A stretch of DNA of 64,000 bases from Planctomycetaceae bacterium. Its GTDB lineage: Bacteria; Planctomycetota; Planctomycetia; Gemmatales; Gemmataceae. The position numbers were made by a program, and so were the translations under genes. Positions 44,030 through 52,472 of this stretch are shown piece after piece. The notes beneath the pieces were generated by a model. The model worked only from the letters and a program-made list of their open reading frames with translations, was not told the origin of the DNA and ran no database searches. The first letter of the stretch is position 1; each line of letters opens with the position of its first letter. Where the stretch lies: positions 62,001 to 126,000 of the forward strand of contig PNLP01000006.1 in assembly GCA_013823135.1 (NCBI GenBank). Direction: 5' to 3'.

Positions 44030-44995
44030 TGCCCAGTTGTTCGCTTGATACACCAGGTGGACCACGATGCTGAGCACGAAGACCAAGGTCACGACGCTGG
44101 TCGCGATCGTCAGGATCAACCGGCGTCGGAAGACACGGGTGTACATCAGGACCAGTTTGATGTCGAGCATCGGACCGAGCACGAGGAATGCAACTTTCGC
44201 GGAAATGTGCATCTTCGTGAAGCTGGCAGCAACGAAGGCATCGGCCTCACTGCAAAGGCACATCAAGAACGAGAGAAACATCATCGCGGGAATGGCCAGA
44301 AACGGTTGCTCGCGAGACAGCGCCTCAACCTCACTTGGCGAGATGAACAACTTCGCTGTCGCGGCCAAGACAGCACCTAGCGTCAAGAACAGTGTGATGT
44401 CCACGAAGTCATGCATGCTGGTAGCGGAGATATTCGCAAGCCGCTTCCCGAGAGTCTTCTTCACCGGGGCAGGGGCATCCTCTGAGTCATCAGGTAGTGT
44501 TGCGGCGGCCTGAGGAATTGCAATATCCGTCAGCAAAGCATTGCCGTGTTTCACGTACTGGATGTGAACAATCAGTGCGGTCACACATGCGACCACGAAT
44601 CCCAACCCGACGCGTAAACCGACCATTTCTCGTGCGATTCCATGGCCCTCAAACGCTGCCCACGTGCTGAAAATGACCACAGCGTTGATGATTGGCCCGG
44701 CCAGCATGTATGCAATGCAGCATGAAAGTGGCAACCCCTTCCTCAGAAGGCGGCGCATCACGACGAGGATGCCGCACTCGCACATGGGAAAGACAAGGCC
44801 CAACACAGCCCCGATCATGACCGCCGGAACGACTTGTTTGGGGAGAAATCGCGTGATCGCTTGCTGTGGTAGGAACTCTTCCAAGATTCCTGCCAACACC
44901 GCACCAAGGACGATGAAGGGCATCGCCTCCCAGAGGATGGCGAGGAATTTGATAAGGAACAGGGAGACTGCTTCTTCCGGCGTGAGCTGGGACAC
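44015..44995 (-). CDS. UPF0718 family permease (YcgR/YraQ-like)
   Basis: A 326-residue inner-membrane protein with about eight helices. The diagnostic block is LVFPMCECGILVVMRRLLRKG, then PLSCCIAYMLAGPIINAVV, where the Cys/Glu/Cys and Cys-Cys pairs could coordinate metal or act in thiol transfer. A second half has LCSEADAFVAASF and VLGPMLDIKLVLMY. It is followed by its usual TIGR03943 partner. The substrate is unknown; context with a zinc-type ABC permease upstream points to metal transport. Confidence 0.9.
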   Translation of the reverse strand: MSQLTPEEAVSLFLIKFLAILWEAMPFIVLGAVLAGILEEFLPQQAITRFLPKQVVPAVMIGAVLGLVFPMCECGILVVMRRLLRKGLPLSCCIAYMLAGPIINAVVIFSTWAAFEGHGIAREMVGLRVGLGFVVACVTALIVHIQYVKHGNALLTDIAIPQAAATLPDDSEDAPAPVKKTLGKRLANISATSMHDFVDITLFLTLGAVLAATAKLFISPSEVEALSREQPFLAIPAMMFLSFLMCLCSEADAFVAASFTKMHISAKVAFLVLGPMLDIKLVLMYTRVFRRRLILTIATSVVTLVFVLSIVVHLVYQANNWAGVPG

Positions 44996-45061
44996 TGCGT
45001 TACCCGGTTGCGAGGTTCCCGACCTTGTTCAATACGAATGTCGGGTGTTGCCTGTTCGCCC

Positions 45062-46072
45062 TCACGGGCATTGTCCGAACCCGTGGTCCGCGGAACAAGT
45101 GTCGTCGTGGACGTGTCGGACCCCTCGGAGGGGAAGGGGTGCCAACCCCAGGACAGGGGCGAACCGATTCCACACGGCTCCAACGATCATCGAAGCAAAG
45201 AAGATGGCTACGCTCGTGACGACAATCACGCCACTGGGTCCGAACCCAATTGGCTCACCACCACCCACTCTGATTTCGACCGAATTTCGGAGCGTGAACC
45301 CAAGTAACCCGGACCCAAGGCAGAAAGCGAATGTGAGCCAGAACATTTGGCGAAGGTTTCGCGACAAATTCGCAGCTGCCGCTCCAGGCACCACGAGCAT
45401 CGCGTTGATAAGTAACGCTCCAACGACCTTGAGCGAGAGGTTCACCACGAGTGCAAGGATGATGATGAAGAGATAGTTGTTTAGGGTCAGGCTTAAGCCG
45501 CGGGTGCGTGCCAAAGTCGGGTTAAAACTGCCAAACACAAGTTGGTTATACCGCCAGGCGAAGAGCGGCGTCACAATGACAGCGAGAACGAGCAAGAAAA
45601 AGATATCTTCATCGGGGATCAGGACGAGATTTCCGAAGAAAAACGATTCCGGGTTAAACGCAAACTTCACGGACAACACTTGATAAAGCATAGCCCCAAA
45701 GCCGATCGCAAGGGCAAAGAACACGCCGATCACGGTATCATGAGCAAGGCCCGTGTTGTCGCGAACATAAACCATCCCCGCTCCGACAACGATACCCACT
45801 ACGACCATCATCAGCGGAACCACCCAGGTTGCCAGGGTTCGATCGGCCCCCGTGAGCAGAACGCTCAAATAGCCCAAGGCGACACCAGCGAAGGCGCAGT
45901 GAGCCATTGCATCGGAGAAGAACGCCATCCTGTTCCCGACCACCATCGACCCGAGCATCCCGCACATCGCGCAGACCAACACAACAGCAACGACACCCTT
46001 CAGCACGAAAACTTCCGTGTCGAGGGCGTCAGCGAATCCGAGCATCGTGTCTGAGAGCCAATCGACAGACAT
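45062..46072 (-). CDS. Metal ABC transporter permease (ZnuB/MntB-like)
   Basis: A 336-residue inner-membrane permease of the zinc/manganese class. Landmarks: GSMVVGNRMAFFSDAMAHCAFAGVALG near residue 40, AHDTVIGVFFALAIGFGAML, and the coupling segment LKVVGALLINAMLVVPGAAA. About nine helices. The cytosolic tail carries HVHDDTCSADHGFGQC, a metal-binding cluster that shares HVHDxTC with the TIGR03943 protein two genes on. The ATPase and solute-binding subunits are not in this window. It begins 15 nt after the aminotransferase stop codon. Confidence 0.92.
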   Translation of the reverse strand: MSVDWLSDTMLGFADALDTEVFVLKGVVAVVLVCAMCGMLGSMVVGNRMAFFSDAMAHCAFAGVALGYLSVLLTGADRTLATWVVPLMMVVVGIVVGAGMVYVRDNTGLAHDTVIGVFFALAIGFGAMLYQVLSVKFAFNPESFFFGNLVLIPDEDIFFLLVLAVIVTPLFAWRYNQLVFGSFNPTLARTRGLSLTLNNYLFIIILALVVNLSLKVVGALLINAMLVVPGAAAANLSRNLRQMFWLTFAFCLGSGLLGFTLRNSVEIRVGGGEPIGFGPSGVIVVTSVAIFFASMIVGAVWNRFAPVLGLAPLPLRGVRHVHDDTCSADHGFGQCP

Positions 46073-46087
46073 GCAGCCTCCGCGCCG

Positions 46088-47494
46088 TTACCCGATCGCA
46101 ACCACGTGAGGCGTGGTCGCGAGTCGCGCCGCAGCATTCTTGATGATTGATACCGCTGCCATTGCCTCATCTTGCGTGATAGTCAACGGCGGAGAAACGC
46201 GCACCACCTTTTTTGAAAGCGGTCCGAGAAGGTGAACACCGTCGCCGGTCCCTTCACCGAGATAACATGCCAGGACAAGTGCGTTTGCCCAGTCGGCCGC
46301 CGATCTACCGGCATGCTCCTTCATCTCTACCCCCCAGACCATGCCGCCCTGCTCCCCTCGTACCTGTGCCACGAATGGAAACTCTTTGAGGGCCACAAGT
46401 GCGGTTTCGATGATCTTCGAAGAAGTTTTCATCTTGCCGAGGACGTCGTGGCTCTCGAACTCGTCGAGTGTTGCCAGTACGGCGGCGCAGCAAAGGGGGT
46501 TCGCGCTCCAGGTATCTGAGCCTTCGCCGTAATCGAGAGCGCCAAAAATGTCGGCCCGACCGACCACTGCGGCTACTGGGACACCATTTCCCAACCCCTT
46601 TCCAAGCACCACCAGGTCGGGTTCGAGTCCATAGGCTTCGTAGGCATACAATGAACCAGTTCTGCCAAAGTTCGCCTGAACTTCGTCGAGAATGAAAACG
46701 ATGTCGTTCTCACGGCAAAAGCGTTCCAGCAACTGGAGGTAGACTTTTGGTGGGTGGTAAGACCCGCCGCCACCGAGGTATGGCTCCGTAATTAAAGTGC
46801 CGATTTTCCGCCCGAATTGATGGAGAAGGGCGTCAAGTTCGCGCTGGTATTGGGCAGCGTCGAACGCGTCGCCTCGCATTGCGAGATCGCGGCACTCCGC
46901 CATTGGGAATGAGATAAACCGAACTCTTGGGTCGCGTTCGCTATCTGTTTCCGAGCCAGTCACGGCGTTAGCCAGTCCCTTCTTACCGTGAAAGCCGTAA
47001 CGAGTAGCGAGAATCATCGGTCGATTGCGGTCGCGAGCCATCGAGGCCCAGAGCGCTTTTTGGATCGCCTCTGATCCCGAGGCGGCCCACATCACCTGTT
47101 CCATTCGGTTGCCGCCCGTGCATCGCCGCAAGGACGCAAGCAAGCGACGACTCGCCTCGACCTCCACAGGGGTGACGGCGTTATAAGCCGTCATCGCCAC
47201 TGCAGGGGTGTACTCTGGGTTACCTCGAAAAACGAACCCACCTGCAGGCCATCCCATAAGTTGGGAAAATCGTTCCATCCATCGTGTTGGGTTGTGACCA
47301 AGATTCGAAACCAGCACGCCCGAAGAGAAGTCGTAAAGCCGCCGGCCATCCGCCGTCCAGTGGAACACTCCTGCACTTCGGCTGATGACGGCTTGAGTTG
47401 GGGTGAAGGTGCGCAGTGACTTGGGCTCGACGTGGGCAAGTTGATCGCGAGTTGCGTTCGCGGTGGGCTCGCCGGAGTGGTGAATCGCGGGCAT
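46088..47494 (-). CDS. Class III aminotransferase
   Basis: A 468-residue PLP enzyme. Motifs: DGRRLYDFSSGVLVSNLGHN near the N-terminus, MWAASGSEAIQKALWAS (phosphate loop), FILDEVQANFGRTGSLYAYE (Asp that pairs with the PLP ring nitrogen), and DLVVLGKGLGNGVP with the PLP-bound lysine. Fold-type I, subgroup II, similar to acetylornithine, GABA or 4-aminobutyrate-type enzymes; substrate not assigned. The start at 47494 (MPAIHHSG) lies two bases after the kptA stop codon, so the genes are coupled. Confidence 0.9.
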   Translation of the reverse strand: MPAIHHSGEPTANATRDQLAHVEPKSLRTFTPTQAVISRSAGVFHWTADGRRLYDFSSGVLVSNLGHNPTRWMERFSQLMGWPAGGFVFRGNPEYTPAVAMTAYNAVTPVEVEASRRLLASLRRCTGGNRMEQVMWAASGSEAIQKALWASMARDRNRPMILATRYGFHGKKGLANAVTGSETDSERDPRVRFISFPMAECRDLAMRGDAFDAAQYQRELDALLHQFGRKIGTLITEPYLGGGGSYHPPKVYLQLLERFCRENDIVFILDEVQANFGRTGSLYAYEAYGLEPDLVVLGKGLGNGVPVAAVVGRADIFGALDYGEGSDTWSANPLCCAAVLATLDEFESHDVLGKMKTSSKIIETALVALKEFPFVAQVRGEQGGMVWGVEMKEHAGRSAADWANALVLACYLGEGTGDGVHLLGPLSKKVVRVSPPLTITQDEAMAAVSIIKNAAARLATTPHVVAIG

Positions 47495-47496
47495 AC

Positions 47497-48054
47497 TCAG
47501 TTCTCCAGTGTCATCACACGAAGGTAGTGGGGAGGAACAGTATCGACAAGCCAAACTCCGTTGGCGGACAGGAAAAATACGTGTCCATCGGCGACCATCC
47601 TAGAAGCATCGACTTCGAGAACGACTGGCTTCCCATGACGTCCGCCGACCTTCAACGCTGTCGAAACATCTTCAGAAAGGTGAACATGATGACGCGTCAT
47701 TTTGGAAAGACCGTCACGCAAAATGCTTTCCAGGTTTCTCGTCGCGGTGCCGTGGAAGAGGCCCCCCAACGGTTTAGCCTGTTCGAGTTGAAGATCGACC
47801 TCAGCGGAGTGGCCTTGGTTCGCACGGATTTTCGTGTGACCCTCGTCAAATGCAAATCGCTGCTTCTGGCACGTCTGAACGACTTCATCCAGTTCGGCTG
47901 TCGTGATGTTCATCCCGGCAACCGAGCAAGCATGAAGCAAGTCGTGAATGAGTACCCACCCACCTGTTTCAAGAGTGAGTCCGAGTTCCTCGGGCGCATG
48001 GCGTAGTATGCGGGACAGAAACTTGCTGACACGTACCTTGTGCTGTTGGTTCAT
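47497..48054 (-). CDS. kptA: RNA 2'-phosphotransferase (Tpt1/KptA family)
   Basis: A 185-residue enzyme that in yeast removes the splice-junction 2'-phosphate from tRNA with NAD+. The N-terminal winged-helix lobe shows VRVSKFLSRILRHAPEELGL with the conserved Arg and His. The C-terminal ADP-ribosyltransferase-like lobe has GGLFHGTATRNLESILRDGL, HVHLSED and VVLEVDASRM. Its natural substrate in bacteria is uncertain because they lack this splicing route; RNA repair and ADP-ribosylation of RNA or DNA ends have been proposed. First gene of the run leading into the metal transport block. Confidence 0.92.
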   Translation of the reverse strand: MNQQHKVRVSKFLSRILRHAPEELGLTLETGGWVLIHDLLHACSVAGMNITTAELDEVVQTCQKQRFAFDEGHTKIRANQGHSAEVDLQLEQAKPLGGLFHGTATRNLESILRDGLSKMTRHHVHLSEDVSTALKVGGRHGKPVVLEVDASRMVADGHVFFLSANGVWLVDTVPPHYLRVMTLEN

Positions 48055-48061
48055 GCTAAAC

Positions 48062-48076
48062 CCGCCTGCGAGGCGG
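48062..48076 (-). terminator. Short hairpin between the Gfo/Idh/MocA gene and kptA
   Basis: CCGCCT/AGGCGG stem of 6 bp with a 3-nt loop lies directly after the Gfo/Idh/MocA stop (48078) and just upstream of the kptA ATG (48054). It may terminate or attenuate transcription into kptA. Confidence 0.4.
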
Positions 48077-48077
48077 A

Positions 48078-49382
48078 TTAGACCCGCCCGGAGTAGAGGA
48101 TAGTTGGCGTCGCATTTCTGGGTTCGTAAAGAGCAAGACCGCCATCAGGGCCGTTGACCTTCACAAGGCAACCGGGCACACCAGCAGCAGCCTTGGCTAA
48201 AATGGCTTCCATCGCCTGAACAATCGCGACACAGTTCCGATCGGCGGAAAGATCGTTGTAAGTCAACGATCGCATCTGCCGAAGTCTCTCATCGCGTTGG
48301 TCTGCTGGTCCACCGTATTCAACAAAAGCAACTTCACGGAAAAAACGTTCGATGACCTCAATTCCGTAACCGCGTTGAGAGCGTTCGCCCCACGGCTCCA
48401 AAAACGCGGCGTTATAGTGATAGTTGGGAGTGTTCTTGAGTTCGCTTGGTGTTCGTTTTTCGACAGCTAACTCCACGCCACGCTTACGTTGGTGTGCGTT
48501 CCATACGGCATTATCAAAACGGAACTGAACCTCTTGCTCAACATATCCGGGGAAGTTATCCGGTGTCACCCAACTGGTATGGATGTCGAAGGCGGCCTCG
48601 CGGTTGTCAGGATGCCGATAAACAACCTGAAGCTGGACCGAATCCCAAGTCGTCCCGTCTGGTGGACCCACGAGGCCGCGTTGACCCGTCGCTGTGACGC
48701 GATCCAAAGACCAGCTCGGGCCAAACGTAAAATCGATAAGTTTCAGATAATGAACCGCGACGTAGGTGCCAGGATTACGGCCGCGTATCCACTCAGAAAA
48801 CTGGCCGCCGCTTATGGATTTCGGCTCAAGCAGTGAGCAAAAGCCGTTGTTTACGTGGATTAACACCCGATCAACAACCAGGGTGCGCAGCTTCTTGTGA
48901 TCCGGATCTAACAGCTTGTGATACACGACCTTGGCCAGAACGTGATTCTGACCTGCTGCTGCGAGCAACGCATCCAAGTCGGTGAGAGTAAGAACCGAAG
49001 GCTTCTCAATCAACACATGCTTGTGTGCGGCAAGAGCGGCTCTGGCAGGGGCAAAGTGGCGATCGTCAGGGGTTGCTACACAGACGGCATGGAGATCAGA
49101 AGCAAGAAGGTCTGTGACCGAATCAGGGCCGGCGTAGTTGCGAAATGCGCCGAGTCGTGTGGAGTGTTCCTTGAGGTAATGTGCGGCGCGAGTGCCAGTC
49201 CGGGAAGCAACGCCAGCGAGGACGACACCCACAGGTCCTGTCTCAGCAGAGTAAAGCGGGACTCGACGAACCGCTTCAAGAAACGGTCTGTAGGTTTCGT
49301 CGAAAATCATTCCGAACCCCACCATTCCAAGGTTGAGTGTCGGATGACTGGTGGGAGCGACGGGGTTTGATGAAGGCATCAT
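48078..49382 (-). CDS. Gfo/Idh/MocA family oxidoreductase
   Basis: A 434-residue NAD(P)-dependent sugar dehydrogenase-like protein. The Rossmann site is LNLGMVGFGMIFDETYRPFL near residue 16. The dinucleotide-side motif is AVCVATPDDRHFAPARAALA and the family signature is HKHVLIEKPSVLTL, where the Lys of EKP is catalytic. The C-terminal alpha/beta domain includes WIRGRNPGTYVAVHYLKLID. There is no signal peptide, unlike many planctomycete members. Substrate unknown. Two consecutive ATGs mark the start. The upstream 227 bp hold two inverted Xer-like sites. Confidence 0.88.
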   Translation of the reverse strand: MMPSSNPVAPTSHPTLNLGMVGFGMIFDETYRPFLEAVRRVPLYSAETGPVGVVLAGVASRTGTRAAHYLKEHSTRLGAFRNYAGPDSVTDLLASDLHAVCVATPDDRHFAPARAALAAHKHVLIEKPSVLTLTDLDALLAAAGQNHVLAKVVYHKLLDPDHKKLRTLVVDRVLIHVNNGFCSLLEPKSISGGQFSEWIRGRNPGTYVAVHYLKLIDFTFGPSWSLDRVTATGQRGLVGPPDGTTWDSVQLQVVYRHPDNREAAFDIHTSWVTPDNFPGYVEQEVQFRFDNAVWNAHQRKRGVELAVEKRTPSELKNTPNYHYNAAFLEPWGERSQRGYGIEVIERFFREVAFVEYGGPADQRDERLRQMRSLTYNDLSADRNCVAIVQAMEAILAKAAAGVPGCLVKVNGPDGGLALYEPRNATPTILYSGRV

Positions 49383-49457
49383 GTGGGAATCGTAACTCCT
49401 CGCGGGATCAGTGGCTAGGACTCACTGGGAAGACCGAGAACTTGCGGCGTATTTCGA

Positions 49458-49554
49458 TACATAATTGACATTATCGGACCCGGCAACATAGGCCGCCCAA
49501 CATGCTGAATTTTGGCGTAAACGACTCGACAGGTCCGATAATGTATCTTATGTA
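49458..49554. other. Pair of inverted Xer/dif-like recombination sites (candidate)
   Basis: Two 23-nt sequences in inverted orientation, 49458-49480 and 49532-49554, separated by 51 nt. Reading outward-matched strands, both have GGTCCGATAATGT and TTATGTA, and they differ only in the three bases between (CAA in one, ATC in the other). The right copy contains ATAATGTATCTTATGT, which matches the E. coli dif core in 15 of 16 positions. The mismatches fall in the central region, which in Xer sites is the part free to vary. No recombinase gene is in the window. Confidence 0.5.
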
Positions 49555-49609
49555 CTTAACAATCGCTTAGAACCCGCAGATTGGTGGCGGGTGATCTCCT
49601 GCAGTACGC

Positions 49610-50575
49610 TTAACCGAGCAAACCCATTGCTCGAATTTTCACGTACCTTTGCTCGAGGAGACGGTCCGACGAAAGGACATTGAGTTCCCGTAGATGTCGG
49701 CTCAACGTCCCTTTGAGAGTGTTGGCCATTTCGCGAGGCGCTCGATGAGCCCCGCCGAGTGGCTCCGAGATAACATGGTCCACGACGCCTAACCTAAGCA
49801 GATCCTTCGATGTCAGGTTTAAGGCTTCTGCCGCCCTTGGTTTTGTTTCTTCCGTCGCAACCCGCCAGAGGATTCCTGCGCACCCTTCCGGACTGATCAC
49901 TGAGTAGTATGCGTGCTGAAGAATCCCGATTCTGTCGCCTACTCCAATACCCAGGGCCCCCCCTGACCCACCCTCACCGATGACCACACAAATGATTGGT
50001 GTTGGCAGGCGGGACATTTCCAGGATGCTGTTGGCAATCAGTTGTGCTTGCCCGCGTTCTTCTGCGCCTATGCCTGGAAATGCACCCGGCGTATCAATGA
50101 GGCAAACTATTGGAAGTCTGTACTTCGCCGCCAACTGCATTTTGCTCATCGCTTTACGGTAGCCTTCAGGGTGCGCGCATCCGTAATAGCACTGTTGGCG
50201 TTCTGCAAGCGTTTTGCCTTTTTGATGACCGACCAACAACACCTTTTCTCCATCAAGCCTTGCAAAGCCCGTTCGGATCGCTCTGTCATCACCGAAGGCG
50301 CGATCACCATGTAGCTCCACGAATTCCTCGAGCATCATTTCGACGTAGTCCGCAGTTTGAGGCCTGGCTGGATGCCTTGCTACCAGAACAGTTTCCCATG
50401 CTTTCAAGTTTCCATATCTTTCTCGCTTCAGTGCCATTAACTCCCGGCGCATCCTTCGGATCGTATCCGTTACGCCAGAAGCCTCGGTTGTTGCCTCTAA
50501 GCGCGACAACTGCTCTTCCAAGTCGTGGATGTCTTGCTCAAACGGGAGTGGGACAGCGACTGTCATTCCGAACAC
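49610..50575 (-). CDS. accA: Acetyl-CoA carboxylase carboxyltransferase subunit alpha
   Basis: A 321-residue subunit that, with AccD, moves the carboxyl group from biotin to acetyl-CoA for malonyl-CoA and fatty acid synthesis. The N-terminal helical part (DIHDLEEQLSRLEATTEASG) is followed by the crotonase-like core: ELHGDRAFGDDRAIRTGFARL, GHQKGKTLAER, PIVCLIDTPGAFPGIGAEERGQ, and IGEGGSGGALGIGVGDRI. AccD is elsewhere. A second ATG three codons later (50566) is possible. It is last in a run FNR, kinase, accA, 33 nt after the kinase stop codon. Confidence 0.96.
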   Translation of the reverse strand: MFGMTVAVPLPFEQDIHDLEEQLSRLEATTEASGVTDTIRRMRRELMALKRERYGNLKAWETVLVARHPARPQTADYVEMMLEEFVELHGDRAFGDDRAIRTGFARLDGEKVLLVGHQKGKTLAERQQCYYGCAHPEGYRKAMSKMQLAAKYRLPIVCLIDTPGAFPGIGAEERGQAQLIANSILEMSRLPTPIICVVIGEGGSGGALGIGVGDRIGILQHAYYSVISPEGCAGILWRVATEETKPRAAEALNLTSKDLLRLGVVDHVISEPLGGAHRAPREMANTLKGTLSRHLRELNVLSSDRLLEQRYVKIRAMGLLG

Positions 50576-50607
50576 CTCGTCACTGAGATTGTGCTTTGGA
50601 CTTGTTG

Positions 50608-51474
50608 CTACACTTCTTCGCGTTTCTCGGGAACCGATTTAAAAATCTGCCGAACTTTCTTCATGGCTATCAAGACTTCGTGGAAGTTGCTCGGCCGGTC
50701 CGTTTTCTTCTTGGCCAACAGTTTTAGCACGAACTGCGAGAACTCGTCTGTGATATCCGGGTTGTAGGCCGACGGAGGTGCTGGCTTCTCTTTAAAGTGT
50801 CTGCTCAATAAGTCATTCGTCGAACTCCCGCGAAATGGCGGACGACCTGTCGTCAGCTCGAACAGGGTGCAGCCGTAGCTGTAAATGTCAGCTCGGGCGT
50901 CTGGGATCTCGTCATTGATCTGCTCAGGGCTCATGAAACTTGGCGTACCTTGAGGCTTACCCTTTCTGTGAAACCAACGCGCGATGCCTTTAGGGATTTT
51001 CTTTGTGATGGCAAAGTCGATGATCTTGGTCTCGCCTAACGCGTTCACCAGGATATTATCTGGCTTGACGTCGCGGTGTACGTATCCCATCGCGTTCATG
51101 TATGCGAGGCCTGTCGCGGTGTTTTTGAATATTTTCCGAGCGTTCTCTTTGATGAAGCCCATTTCCTTTGCTTGAAGTCGCAATCGCAAACTCCCAGCCG
51201 GGAAGAACTCCATGATGAAGTGTGGAGTTGTCGGGCTTCGATTGACCTTAAAAATGCGGATCACGTTTTGGTGCGTAAGTTTCTCCCCAACCTCAGCCTC
51301 GTTAAACAAGATATTCCGGTGTTCCAGTTTGTTGGCAGCCTCTGGCAAGAGCAGTTTCATTGCGAAGTGACGGTTACTTGTGGGTTCAACGACCTCAAAC
51401 ACCTGCGAAGTCTGCCCAGACTGCAGCAAGTTACGCAGGCGGTAGCCGCCAATCATTTCCATTACGTCTGCCAT
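50608..51474 (-). CDS. Serine/threonine protein kinase (Hanks type), minimal and unusual
   Basis: A 288-residue soluble kinase domain without the usual membrane or sensor extension. The ATP lysine is K40 in HFAMKLLLPE; the catalytic loop is YVHRDVKPDNILV (Asp about 135); the activation segment has GTPSFMSPEQ; DIYSYGCTLFELTTGRPPF follows. Two oddities: the glycine loop reads LQSGQTSQVFEV instead of GxGxxG, and the DFG motif is DFA (153-155). It lies 10 nt after the ferredoxin-NADP reductase gene and before accA, suggesting a role in lipid or redox metabolism. Confidence 0.92.
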   Translation of the reverse strand: MADVMEMIGGYRLRNLLQSGQTSQVFEVVEPTSNRHFAMKLLLPEAANKLEHRNILFNEAEVGEKLTHQNVIRIFKVNRSPTTPHFIMEFFPAGSLRLRLQAKEMGFIKENARKIFKNTATGLAYMNAMGYVHRDVKPDNILVNALGETKIIDFAITKKIPKGIARWFHRKGKPQGTPSFMSPEQINDEIPDARADIYSYGCTLFELTTGRPPFRGSSTNDLLSRHFKEKPAPPSAYNPDITDEFSQFVLKLLAKKKTDRPSNFHEVLIAMKKVRQIFKSVPEKREEV

Positions 51475-51483
51475 CGGCTCACC

Positions 51484-52413
51484 TCACCAGTACTCTTCAA
51501 AGTGGATGTTGCCTTTGAACTTCGTCGCCGACACATCGGCTTTGAACCCCCGTCGCTCGAGAATCTCTATGACTCCCGGCGGTTGAGGATAGGTCACGGT
51601 CCCCACTTTTTTATCACGCGTTGGTACCCCGATCATCTTCGGGTTACCACACAAGAACACGTGTGTAGTGCTCGGATCGAGAGCCGTTCCGAGGTGTTCT
51701 TCCAACTCTCCGTGCGTGATCAAATCCTGAATGTAGACCTTCTTTGTCAGCCCTGGCTCTCGGGTTGTCAGCCCAAGATACTTATAGTTCGGATACCGCT
51801 CCATGAGCCGTGCGTGGGTCTTCGCGTAACCGAGGTCGCGGGCGTACCGAACACAACAGGCTGAAAGTATCTTCCCCGTGTGTCCGCGGCTGAGCAGACT
51901 CCAGAGCATGTAATTGTGTGGCGCTTCCCCTGTCCCCGTTCCCAGGAACACGACATTGTCCCCAGGTTGCACGGGGTCGAGTGTGTAGTGCCCTGCGACC
52001 TTCTCCCCGATCTGGATTCGATCCCCTTCTTTGAGCGCAAACAGACGGGGGGTGAGTGCTGGGACACGGCCGTCAGCGTTTTCACGCACGAGAACGATGT
52101 AAAATTCTAGCCAATCCGTCAGACTCGGATCGTAGAGTTTCCCCGGCTCAGATTCTACCGATGAGCTGATCGAGTAGGCCCGCCGGACAACTTTCGTTAA
52201 CTCATCGGGTTTGAGGTCCTCGACCTGGCAGCCTTCGACTCGCGGCTCCCAGAAGCCCAGGCCAAGGGTACAGTACTGACCTGCCTGTTGTTCGGGCCTT
52301 GCGAAGTCGGGTCGGACACGCATGACCAAAAGATCAGAGTGGACTTTCTGAAGGTGAACAACAGTTCCGTTGTACCTTCGGGCGCGAAGTTCGGCGACTT
52401 CCTCTGGAGTCAT
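51484..52413 (-). CDS. Ferredoxin-NADP(+) reductase
   Basis: A 309-residue flavoenzyme that exchanges electrons between NADPH and ferredoxin or flavodoxin. FAD site: RRAYSISSSVE (RxYSxxS). NADP side: FLGTGTGEAPHNYMLWSLL (GTGTGxAP) and VFLCGNPKMIG (CGNP). The chain ends in HFEEYW, an aromatic C-terminus as in bacterial FPR-type enzymes, where it stacks on the flavin. A long loop (residues about 55-75, EGCQVEDLKPDELTKV) precedes the FAD motif. First gene of the run with the kinase and accA. Confidence 0.93.
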   Translation of the reverse strand: MTPEEVAELRARRYNGTVVHLQKVHSDLLVMRVRPDFARPEQQAGQYCTLGLGFWEPRVEGCQVEDLKPDELTKVVRRAYSISSSVESEPGKLYDPSLTDWLEFYIVLVRENADGRVPALTPRLFALKEGDRIQIGEKVAGHYTLDPVQPGDNVVFLGTGTGEAPHNYMLWSLLSRGHTGKILSACCVRYARDLGYAKTHARLMERYPNYKYLGLTTREPGLTKKVYIQDLITHGELEEHLGTALDPSTTHVFLCGNPKMIGVPTRDKKVGTVTYPQPPGVIEILERRGFKADVSATKFKGNIHFEEYW

Positions 52414-52472
52414 GAGCTAACTGGCCTCATCGGGTCCCTCACGAAGAGGTGACTGAAGGAGAAGAGAAACAA

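Noticed and set aside
45062..46072. A complete zinc ABC transporter operon
   Set aside because: Only the permease is present; neither the ATPase nor the binding protein is encoded next to it.
49458..49560. Integron attC site as an explanation of the inverted sites
   Set aside because: The sites lack the RYYYAAC/GTTRRRY ends and the double-arm layout of attC, so a Xer-like pair fits better.
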